Below, piece after piece: positions 1-5,636 of a DNA stretch of 5,636 nucleotides. The notes beneath the pieces were generated by a model. The model was not told the origin of the DNA, searched no databases, and saw nothing but the letters and a program-made list of their open reading frames with translations. Both the position numbers and the translations under genes were made by a program. This DNA is from an uncultured Flavobacteriales bacterium (GTDB lineage Bacteria > Bacteroidota > Bacteroidia > Flavobacteriales > BACL11). Position 1 is the first letter of the stretch. Each line of letters starts with the position of its first letter. The DNA lies in contig CAJXFN010000089.1 in assembly GCA_913052655.1 (NCBI GenBank), positions 1 to 5,636 of the forward strand, written 5' to 3'.

Positions 1-96
1 TAATAATTCTTCTGTTTTTCCAGAAAACATAGATCCGCAAATTACTTCAATACTTCCACTTTTCATTGTTTGGTTTGTGCACGATTCCAAAAACAT
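1..96 (-). CDS. tdk: Thymidine kinase, N-terminal 32 codons (cut by window edge)
   Basis: ATP-dependent cytosolic kinase of the thymidine salvage pathway (thymidine to dTMP). Reading the minus strand from the ATG at 96-94 gives an open frame to the window edge with the P-loop GSMFSGKTEELL at residues 21-32, preceded by the strand IEVIC (16-20). This G-x-M-x-S-G-K-T-E-E-L form is characteristic of type II (TK1-like) thymidine kinases. The start MFLES was chosen because Bacteroidota homologues commonly begin MFLE; a second in-frame ATG at 66-64 (residue 11, MKSGS) is the alternative and would also leave the P-loop intact. The lasso and zinc-binding parts lie outside the window. The gene is divergent from rsmI with an 86-bp spacer that carries a plausible promoter for it. 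Identification is firm although only the N-terminus is visible. Confidence 0.9.
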   Translation of the reverse strand, partial: MFLESCTNQTMKSGSIEVICGSMFSGKTEELL

Positions 97-126
97 TTTT
101 AAAGAATTTAATTTAAGATATTATCA

Positions 127-161
127 CAAAAATATAAAAATTTTACTTCATAATTTCTCAA
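127..161 (-). promoter_or_regulatory. Candidate Bacteroidota-type promoter for tdk
   Basis: On the minus strand, positions 134-127 read TATTTTTG, an exact match to the Bacteroidota -7 consensus TAnnTTTG. A TTTG at 162-159 supplies a possible -33 TTG, with 24 bases between the elements, just above the 17-23 spacing described for Flavobacterium. Transcription would begin near 120 and leave a leader of about 25 bases before the tdk ATG. The match is by eye in very AT-rich DNA, so chance occurrence is a real possibility. Confidence 0.4.
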
Positions 162-170
162 ATTTTCATG

Positions 171-178
171 TAGTTTTG
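171..178 (+). promoter_or_regulatory. Candidate -7 element immediately upstream of rsmI
   Basis: TAGTTTTG at 171-178 matches the Bacteroidota -7 consensus TAnnTTTG on the plus strand, but no TTG lies at the expected -33 distance, so the match is partial. Its end is only 4 bases before the rsmI ATG, so a start point at the usual distance would fall at or next to the start codon, giving a leaderless or nearly leaderless mRNA. Low confidence because only one element is present. Confidence 0.25.
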
Positions 179-182
179 TAGA

Positions 183-854
183 ATGTCAAAATTATATATT
201 ATACCAACTCCAATTGGAAATCTAGAGGATATTACTCTAAGAGCAATACGTTATTTGAAAGAAGTGGGTTTAGTTTTGGCAGAAGATACCAGAACATCTA
301 AAAAGTTGTTTTCACGATTTGAAATAGAAACACCGCTGTCTTCATATCATATGCATAATGAACACAAGGTTTTAACTAAATTTATAAATAGAATAAAAAC
401 AGGAGAAAAGATAGCATTAATCTCAGATGCTGGAACCCCAGGAATTTCAGACCCTGGATTTTTATTAGTGAGAGAATGTATAGCGCAAGAAATTGAAGTA
501 GAGTGTTTGCCTGGACCAACAGCATTTGTTCCGGCATTAGTTAATTCAGGAATTCCTACAGAAAAATTTGTTTTTGAGGGATTCTTGCCAATAAAGAAAG
601 GGAGACAAACAAGGCTAAAACTTTTGTCATTAGAAAACAGAACAATAATTCTTTATGAATCTCCTCATAGAATTGTAAAAACACTTTCTCAAATTTGTGA
701 ATATTTTGGCGAAGAAAGAAAGGTTTCTATTTCTAGAGAAATTTCTAAAATATACGAGGAAAACAATAGAGGTACCGCAATAGAACTAAGAACTTATTTT
801 GAAAATAACAAACCAAAAGGAGAATTTGTAATTGTGATAGAAGGAAAAAGATGA
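183..854 (+). CDS. rsmI: 16S rRNA (cytidine-1402-2'-O)-methyltransferase RsmI
   Basis: SAM-dependent tetrapyrrole-methylase-fold enzyme that 2'-O-methylates C1402 of 16S rRNA in the decoding centre (helix 44), acting in the cytoplasm on the small subunit. Family motifs appear in order: PTPIGNLEDIT (residues 8-18), AEDTR (33-37), the glycine-rich SDAGTPGISDPG (81-92), LPGPTA (109-114), FEGFLP (131-136), ESPHR (159-163), SREISK (184-189) and the closing KGEFVIVIEG (212-221). At 223 residues it stops at the end of the methylase fold and lacks the roughly 60-residue C-terminal extension of the 286-residue E. coli protein; short forms are usual in Bacteroidota, so this is not a truncation. The start is well fixed: an in-frame TAG lies at 171-173 and the ATG at 183 is the first one after it. 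No Shine-Dalgarno is visible. The stop overlaps the next gene's ATG (ATGA), suggesting co-transcription and coupled translation. Confidence 0.96.
   Translation: MSKLYIIPTPIGNLEDITLRAIRYLKEVGLVLAEDTRTSKKLFSRFEIETPLSSYHMHNEHKVLTKFINRIKTGEKIALISDAGTPGISDPGFLLVRECIAQEIEVECLPGPTAFVPALVNSGIPTEKFVFEGFLPIKKGRQTRLKLLSLENRTIILYESPHRIVKTLSQICEYFGEERKVSISREISKIYEENNRGTAIELRTYFENNKPKGEFVIVIEGKR
841..845 (+). promoter_or_regulatory. Ribosome binding site of the DAHP synthase/chorismate mutase gene
   Basis: AAGGA at 841-845, five bases before the ATG at 851, is the clearest Shine-Dalgarno-like sequence in the window and lies inside the last codons of rsmI. It supports the start at the ATGA overlap. Bacteroidota depend little on Shine-Dalgarno pairing, so its weight is modest. 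Confidence 0.35.
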
Positions 855-1906
855 ACTTAGAAAGATTTATTCAAAAAAAACCATTTATAATTGCAGGACC
901 TTGTAGCGCAGAGTCTGAAGACCAACTACTACAGATAGCTGAAGAAATAAAAGATATAACAAATGTGTTTAGAGCGGGTATTTGGAAACCAAGAACAAGT
1001 CCAAACACATTCGAAGGAGTAGGGGCAAAAGGATTGCGGTGGCTCCAAAATGTTAAACAATTAACTGGTTTAAAAACTATAACCGAGGTGGCTACGGCTA
1101 AGCATGTAGAATTGTGTTTAAAGGCAGAGGTGGACATGTTGTGGGTGGGGGCAAGAACAACTGTTAACCCCTTTTATGTCCAAGAAATTGCAGAAGCATT
1201 GAGAGGCACTAATATCCCTGTATTTGTAAAAAACCCTATTCATCCCGAACTTGCTTTGTGGGCTGGAGCCTTAGAAAGATTATACAAAAGTGGAGTAACA
1301 AAATTAGCGGCAATTCACAGGGGTTTTTTTACTTACGAATCTTCAGTGTTTCGAAATGAACCAAAATGGGAAATTCCTATTGAGTTAAAAAAAAATTTTT
1401 CGGAGCTACCAATAATATGTGACCCAAGTCATATAGCCGGAGAATCTTCATTAATATTTGAACTTTCTCAAATTGCAATGGACTTAGACATGAATGGATT
1501 AATGATTGAAACTCATCAATTTCCTAAGCAAGCTTGGAGCGACGCTCATCAACAAATATCTCCTAAAGAGTTAAAAGAGATTTTAAACAATTTAATTCTT
1601 AGAAAAAGAAGATTTGAAGATAATCATCTAAATATAGAGCTGAAGAACTTGAGAGGATTAATAGATGAACTTGATGAGCAAATGGTTGAGTTTTTAAACT
1701 CAAGAACTGATTTAGTAAAGAAGATTGCAGATTTTAAATTTAAAAATAACATAACTATTTTTCAATTAGAAAGATGGTATGAGATTTTAAAATTAAGAAA
1801 ACAACAAGCAAATGTACTAGGATTAGATAATAAAATGATTATTGATATCTTTGAGGTGATTCATAAATATTCAATAATTACCCAAACTAAAATAATGAAG
1901 AAATAA
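851..1906 (+). CDS. aroG: Bifunctional DAHP synthase (type I-beta) / chorismate mutase (AroQ type)
   Basis: Joins the first step of aromatic biosynthesis (PEP + erythrose 4-phosphate to DAHP) to chorismate mutase (chorismate to prephenate) in one 351-residue cytosolic protein. Residues about 8-250 are the KDSA-like DAHP synthase barrel: AGPCSAES (15-22), KPRTSP (46-51), GARTT (100-104), VKNP (126-129), IHRGF (155-159) and CDPSHIAG (190-197). Metal ligands can be assigned as Cys18, His194, Glu220 and Asp231; the Glu-Asp gap of 11 equals that of the Thermotoga enzyme (E298/D309). Residues about 262-348 align without gaps to the E. coli mutase: Arg268, Arg285, Lys296, Arg308, Ser341 and Gln345 keep the spacing of R11, R28, K39, R51, S84 and Q88, while the D48 and E52 positions are Gln305 and Trp309. 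This catalytic-regulatory fusion is known from Bacteroidota such as Prevotella, where prephenate causes feedback inhibition. It overlaps rsmI by 4 bp, and recJ starts 1 bp after it. The gene symbol varies between annotations. Confidence 0.95.
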   Translation: MNLERFIQKKPFIIAGPCSAESEDQLLQIAEEIKDITNVFRAGIWKPRTSPNTFEGVGAKGLRWLQNVKQLTGLKTITEVATAKHVELCLKAEVDMLWVGARTTVNPFYVQEIAEALRGTNIPVFVKNPIHPELALWAGALERLYKSGVTKLAAIHRGFFTYESSVFRNEPKWEIPIELKKNFSELPIICDPSHIAGESSLIFELSQIAMDLDMNGLMIETHQFPKQAWSDAHQQISPKELKEILNNLILRKRRFEDNHLNIELKNLRGLIDELDEQMVEFLNSRTDLVKKIADFKFKNNITIFQLERWYEILKLRKQQANVLGLDNKMIIDIFEVIHKYSIITQTKIMKK

Positions 1907-1907
1907 T

Positions 1908-3611
1908 ATGGATATTAGATGGAACATACAAAAATCAGATCCTATTTTAGTTAAGAAACTTTCGGAGGAATTAGGCGTAAATGAGATTGTTGCGCATCTG
2001 TTAGTTTTAAGGGGAATCAACACATATGATGAGGCTAAGAAATTTTTTCGTCCCCAGATTTCAGATTTGCACGATCCCTTTTTAATGAAGGGGATGAATG
2101 AGGCGGTTGACCGGATTCAGTCTGCTCTTAAAAATGACGAAAAAATTTTAATATATGGGGATTATGATGTAGATGGAACGACTTCTGTAGCAATGATGTA
2201 TGATTTTCTGAACAGATTTACTAAAAATGTAGGATATTATATTCCTGATAGATATGAGGAAGGTTATGGAATTTCATTTAAAGGCATTGATTATGCTCAA
2301 CATGAAGAGTTTTCTTTGATTATAGCTCTAGATTGTGGAATTAGAGCGGTAAAACAAGTAGAATATGCCTCTAATAAAGATATTGATTTTATTATATGTG
2401 ATCATCACACACCAGGCTTAAATATTCCTAGAGCAATCTCTGTATTAAACCCAAAGCAAAGTGATTGCAAATATCCATATAAAGAGCTTTCTGGATGTGG
2501 TGTTGGTTTTAAACTGATTCAAGCTATATGTAAAAGAAAAAAAATAGATTTTAATGAAATAGGCGAATATCTAGACTTATTAGCAGTAAGTATTGGAGCA
2601 GATATTGTAGAGGTTACAGGAGAAAATAGAGTTTTGGCATTTTATGGCATGAGAGTTATAAATCAATCCCCTAGAGCTGGTCTTAAAGCATTAATAGAAA
2701 GAAGTGGAAAAGCCGGAAAGTTGTCAATTAGAGATGTAATATTTGGAATTGCGCCAAGAATAAATGCGGCAGGAAGAATAGAACATGGAAAGAAAGCTGT
2801 AGAGATATTAATAGAAGAAGATATTGAAAAGGCAAAAATATTAGCAGATGCTATTGAAACTCATAATCAAGAGAGGAAGGAGTTAGACCAGAATATTACT
2901 AAGGAAGCCTTATTAATGATAGATGAGAAAAAAAAATCAACCGTTGTATATAGCTCTGATTGGCATAAAGGAGTTGTGGGGATAGTAGCTTCTAGACTTA
3001 TTGAGAAACATTATAAACCAACAATCGTACTCTCTGAGAATGATCAAGAGTTAACTGGCTCGGCTCGATCTGTAAAAGGATTTGACTTATATGAAGCATT
3101 ATTAAAATGTGAACATTTATTAGAAAAATTTGGTGGTCATAAATACGCTGCGGGACTTACAATAAAAAAACAAAATCTAGACTCCTTTATATCAGAGTTT
3201 GAAAAAGTTGTTTCTTCTTCTATTACTGAGGAACAACAGATAGCTGAAATAGAGGTAGACTTAGAAATAGACATTAATGAAATTACACCTAAATTATACA
3301 GGATAATAAAACAGTTCGCTCCATTTGGTCCAAAAAACAGAATTCCAAATTTTGTTAGTAGAAATGTAACTGATTCAGGAAAAGGAAAAAGAGTTGGAGA
3401 AGAAAAATCACACCTAAGATTAGTTTTAAACACCTCTACAAAACCTATAACTTCAATTGGATTTAGAATGGGAGAAGAATTGATAAAAACAGAAAATAAT
3501 CAAGAATTTGACATATGTTATTCCGTTGATGAAAACACTTGGAGTGGTAGGACTTCTATGCAATTAAGATTAAAAGGAATAAAGCAATCAGTTAAAGTTT
3601 CTCCCAAGTAA
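1908..3611 (+). CDS. recJ: Single-stranded-DNA-specific 5'-3' exonuclease RecJ
   Basis: DHH-family metal-dependent nuclease that degrades single-stranded DNA 5'-3' in RecFOR recombination, base excision and mismatch repair. The DHH domain shows motif I YGDYDVDGTT (residues 83-92; Asp85, 87, 89), motif II ALDCGI (140-145; Asp142), motif III CDHH (164-167) and motif IV GADIVEVTGENR (230-241; Asp232). GIAPRINAAGRIE (280-292) leads through a charged helical region to DHHA1: SDWHKGVVGIVASRL (350-364), GSARS (384-388) and FGGHKYAAG (408-416). A C-terminal OB-fold part contains APFGPKNRIPNF (471-482). All expected metal-binding residues are present, and 567 residues is the usual length. The ATG lies 1 bp after the previous TAA, and the N-terminal RWNIQ resembles relatives. 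The Shine-Dalgarno is weak at best. The last 24 bp overlap the end of the convergent dnaG. An A9 run lies at 2928-2936 (Lys341-343). Confidence 0.97.
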   Translation: MDIRWNIQKSDPILVKKLSEELGVNEIVAHLLVLRGINTYDEAKKFFRPQISDLHDPFLMKGMNEAVDRIQSALKNDEKILIYGDYDVDGTTSVAMMYDFLNRFTKNVGYYIPDRYEEGYGISFKGIDYAQHEEFSLIIALDCGIRAVKQVEYASNKDIDFIICDHHTPGLNIPRAISVLNPKQSDCKYPYKELSGCGVGFKLIQAICKRKKIDFNEIGEYLDLLAVSIGADIVEVTGENRVLAFYGMRVINQSPRAGLKALIERSGKAGKLSIRDVIFGIAPRINAAGRIEHGKKAVEILIEEDIEKAKILADAIETHNQERKELDQNITKEALLMIDEKKKSTVVYSSDWHKGVVGIVASRLIEKHYKPTIVLSENDQELTGSARSVKGFDLYEALLKCEHLLEKFGGHKYAAGLTIKKQNLDSFISEFEKVVSSSITEEQQIAEIEVDLEIDINEITPKLYRIIKQFAPFGPKNRIPNFVSRNVTDSGKGKRVGEEKSHLRLVLNTSTKPITSIGFRMGEELIKTENNQEFDICYSVDENTWSGRTSMQLRLKGIKQSVKVSPK

Positions 3612-5495
3612 TTTGTTAATTATTACTAAAGCTTTATAAAGTTTTGTAAGTTTAGTTATTGTTTCAACAGAAGGATCCTCATCAGTACTTATTACTTTGT
3701 TAATTTTTTCAATTTCACTTTTGATAAAAGCTTGTTTTAAGCTTAATATGGCTTTTTCAATGGTAAGTTCTAAATTTTTGGTTTCGTCTCCAGTAAATAT
3801 CTGATGAATGTCCTCCCATTTTTTACTAATTTCATGTTTTTTACTTACAAATGAAATAGATAATTGTTGAATTTCTGAGTTTTCATGATGAAAAAAATGG
3901 TTGATATTTATTTCTCTTTCTTCTAATATTTTTTGTTTGTATTCGTTCAGAATTTGTTTGTAAAAGCTATTTGAAAAAGTAATATTATCATTATAAAGCT
4001 CATCTATTATATATTTACTTACTTTAATTTTTTCATCTTCAAATTCCAACACTCTATTACCATAATTAAAGAGTAATCTCAATATTTCTTTTTCACAAAC
4101 ATCTAAAAGATTAATTTTTATAGAGTTTTTTTCAGTATCTGAATTTATTTTATTTTGTTGTGGTGTGTTAGAATGGACAAACATATCTTTCTTTTTAACT
4201 TGAAGAAATAGACCAACCTCTCTTAATAAATCTTGTTCAGATACATCTAATAAAGAGCTACTAACTTTACAATATTCTGATCTTAATAGTCTATCTGGAA
4301 TAGAAGAAATTGAACGAGCAATATCTTTAATATATTTCACCCTTTTAGCAGGATCATTTTGGCTGTTTTTATTTAATAATTCAGATTTATATTGAATAAA
4401 ATCTTTAGTGTTTTCATCCAAATAATTTGTAAAATCTTCTTGAGATAACTTCTTAGAATATGAATCAGGATCTTCTCCTTGAGGGAACATTACAACTTTA
4501 ACATTCATACCTTCTTGTAAAATAAGGTCAATACTTTTGAACGAAGCTCTAACTCCAGCTTCATCACCATCAAATAATAATGTTATGTTTTTTGTTAATC
4601 TTCCAATTAGATTTATTTGATTAGTACTTAGAGCTGTTCCAGAGGCAGAAACAACATTTTCAACGCCCGCTTGATGCATAGAAATAACATCAGTATATCC
4701 CTCAACTATAAAACAATTATCTCTTTTACCAATTTCTGATTTTGCAAAATATAGACCATATAAAACTTTGCTTTTGTGATATATAGGATTTTCGGGAGAG
4801 TTCAAATATTTCGCTTTGTTTTTTGGGTCTAACGACCTCCCCCCAAATCCTAAAACCTTACCAGAATAATTATGAATTGGAAAAATCACTCTTTCTTTAA
4901 ATCTGTCTGAACAACCTTTTTCATTAAAAAAAGAAAGCCCAGACTCTTCTAAAAATTCTTTTTGATATAAATTTTTGATAGCTAGTTTGCTGAAAGCGTC
5001 CTTTTGTTTAGGACTAAACCCCAGCTGAAACTTTTTGATGGTTTGGTTGGAAAATCCTCGATGTTTAAAATAACTTAATCCGATTTTTTTGCCTTCCTCT
5101 GTTTCCCAAAGTTGTTCTTGAAAAAATTTGTTTGCATAAGAACTAATTAGATAAATACCATCTCTTTTATTTTCTTTATCTATCTGTTCTGGAGTGAGTT
5201 CCTTTTCTTCAATCTCAATATTGTATTTTAAAGCAAGTTCTTTTAGAGCTTCTGGATAAGAAAGTCCTCCTATTTCCATTACAAAATTCACAGAGTTACC
5301 TCCTTTTCCACATCCAAAACATTTATAAATTCCTTTTGTCGGAGACACTGAAAATGAGGGGGTTTTTTCATTGTGAAAAGGGCAACATGCCCAATAATTA
5401 GTTCCTTTCTTTTTCAGATCTGGAAGATAAGAACCAACAACTTCTTCAATTCTACAGCTTTCAAATATTTTATCAATGGTTTCTTTAGGAATCAT
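3588..5495 (-). CDS. dnaG: DNA primase DnaG
   Basis: Synthesises the RNA primers for leading-strand start and lagging-strand fragments, working with the replicative helicase DnaB. The N-terminal CHC2 zinc domain has ligands Cys38, His41, Cys59 and Cys62 (C-x2-H-x17-C-x2-C), with CPFHNEKTPSF and YKCFGCGKGG around them. The RNA polymerase domain shows ERVIFPIHNYSGKVLGFGGR (201-220), the Toprim acidic motifs EGYTDV (265-270) and LLFDGDEAG (306-314), and EDPDSY (341-346). From about residue 440 a polar linker leads to a poorly conserved Lys/Glu-rich helical C-terminus, the position of the helicase-binding domain; I infer that role by position only. The length of 635 is normal. The start MIPKETIDKI is supported by E. 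coli-like spacing to the zinc and Toprim motifs and by the ATGA overlap with the gene upstream. Its 3' end runs 24 bp into recJ on the opposite strand, leaving no spacer for a terminator. Confidence 0.97.
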   Translation of the reverse strand: MIPKETIDKIFESCRIEEVVGSYLPDLKKKGTNYWACCPFHNEKTPSFSVSPTKGIYKCFGCGKGGNSVNFVMEIGGLSYPEALKELALKYNIEIEEKELTPEQIDKENKRDGIYLISSYANKFFQEQLWETEEGKKIGLSYFKHRGFSNQTIKKFQLGFSPKQKDAFSKLAIKNLYQKEFLEESGLSFFNEKGCSDRFKERVIFPIHNYSGKVLGFGGRSLDPKNKAKYLNSPENPIYHKSKVLYGLYFAKSEIGKRDNCFIVEGYTDVISMHQAGVENVVSASGTALSTNQINLIGRLTKNITLLFDGDEAGVRASFKSIDLILQEGMNVKVVMFPQGEDPDSYSKKLSQEDFTNYLDENTKDFIQYKSELLNKNSQNDPAKRVKYIKDIARSISSIPDRLLRSEYCKVSSSLLDVSEQDLLREVGLFLQVKKKDMFVHSNTPQQNKINSDTEKNSIKINLLDVCEKEILRLLFNYGNRVLEFEDEKIKVSKYIIDELYNDNITFSNSFYKQILNEYKQKILEEREININHFFHHENSEIQQLSISFVSKKHEISKKWEDIHQIFTGDETKNLELTIEKAILSLKQAFIKSEIEKINKVISTDEDPSVETITKLTKLYKALVIINKLLGRNFN

Positions 5496-5636
5496 CTCTT
5501 TCTGTTTATTACATACACCACTAGATTTTGCAGAGCATCTCGATATTTGTTTTTTGGAAACTCAGATAAAATATCTAAAGCTTCTTTTTGATAGTTGATC
5601 ATTACTTTTTCAGCATATTCTAATCCACCATTTTCA
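5492..5636 (-). CDS. Polyprenyl synthetase family protein, C-terminal 47 codons (cut by window edge)
   Basis: The minus strand read from 5635 is open for 47 codons to a TGA at 5494-5492. The peptide contains GGLEYAEKVMINYQKEAL, then FPKNKYRDALQNLVVYVINRKR at the very end, the pattern of the last two helices of trans-isoprenyl diphosphate synthases (a G-x-x-x-Y-A segment, an alpha helix, then a closing L-V-x-Y/F-V-x-x-R-K). Such enzymes elongate isoprenyl diphosphates with IPP for quinone side chains, carotenoids or other isoprenoids. The two DDxxD metal-binding motifs and the chain-length-determining residues lie outside the window, so farnesyl, geranylgeranyl and octaprenyl synthases cannot be told apart. 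Its TGA overlaps the dnaG ATG (ATGA), so the two are probably co-transcribed and translationally coupled. The length is too short for certainty, but the fit is good. Confidence 0.8.
   Translation of the reverse strand, partial: ENGGLEYAEKVMINYQKEALDILSEFPKNKYRDALQNLVVYVINRKR

Noticed and set aside
97..182. A hidden small gene or regulatory RNA in the only intergenic spacer
   Set aside because: The 86 bp are extremely AT-rich, with no credible short reading frame, conserved-looking stem or riboswitch-like core; divergent promoters account for it.
871..1137. An 88-codon open frame on the minus strand inside the DAHP synthase gene
   Set aside because: It lies wholly opposite highly conserved DAHP synthase sequence, shows no recognisable family, and has no upstream signal; it is a shadow frame.
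3137..3433. A 98-codon minus-strand open frame inside recJ
   Set aside because: Antisense to the conserved DHHA1/OB region of recJ with low-complexity content; no independent support.
3625..3656. Imperfect inverted repeat ACTAAAgCTT...AAGTTTAGT just after the recJ stop, considered as the recJ terminator
   Set aside because: The stem is nearly all A-T with a bulge and a 13-base loop, no clear T run follows, and it lies within dnaG coding sequence; such repeats are expected by chance at this base composition.
3728..3744. AAGCTT-GTTTT-AAGCTT hairpin about 120 bp beyond recJ
   Set aside because: Only six base pairs, no following T run on either strand, and the bases encode ordinary dnaG residues (KQA context); two chance copies of a palindromic hexamer explain it.
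5373..5591. A 72-codon plus-strand open frame across the dnaG start
   Set aside because: It runs antisense to the DnaG zinc domain and the polyprenyl synthetase end, both clearly coding on the minus strand.
1..5636. A novel defence, mobile or accessory system
   Set aside because: Every stretch over 86 bp is covered by recognisable housekeeping genes with intact motifs and uniform base composition; no transposase, integrase, direct-repeat array, tRNA or attachment-site signature was seen.

Overview
The window is a low-GC stretch (about 30% G+C by eye) from the chromosome of a bacterium that is most likely a member of the Bacteroidota, probably near the flavobacterial side. Four things point there: a DAHP synthase fused to a C-terminal AroQ-type chorismate mutase, a short RsmI without the C-terminal domain of the E. 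coli enzyme, a thymidine kinase starting MFLE and reaching its P-loop after about 20 residues, and weak Shine-Dalgarno sequences with promoter-like TAnnTTTG elements. TGA is used as a stop, so the standard bacterial code applies. I cannot name genus or species.

Layout: the left edge holds the first 32 codons of a minus-strand thymidine kinase (tdk, 1-96). An 86-bp divergent spacer (97-182) separates it from a tightly packed plus-strand run: rsmI (183-854), the DAHP synthase/chorismate mutase gene (851-1906) and recJ (1908-3611). The first pair overlaps by 4 bp (ATGA) and the second is 1 bp apart, so they are probably one transcript. This run meets a minus-strand run tail to tail: recJ and dnaG (3588-5495) overlap by 24 bp at their 3' ends. 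dnaG in turn overlaps by 4 bp (ATGA) the end of a polyprenyl synthetase gene (5492 to the right edge), which lies upstream of it on the minus strand.

Functionally these are housekeeping genes: nucleotide salvage (Tdk), 16S rRNA methylation (RsmI), entry into and branch point of the aromatic pathway (DAHP synthase/chorismate mutase), 5'-3' single-strand exonuclease repair (RecJ), replication priming (DnaG) and isoprenoid chain elongation. They are not one pathway; the shared element is compact operon packing. No tRNA, rRNA, CRISPR, insertion sequence, phage gene or defence module was seen, and there is no gene-free stretch longer than 86 bp. I found no convincing undescribed system. The points most worth checking are the recJ/dnaG overlap, the possibly leaderless start of rsmI, and altered active-site positions in the chorismate mutase domain.
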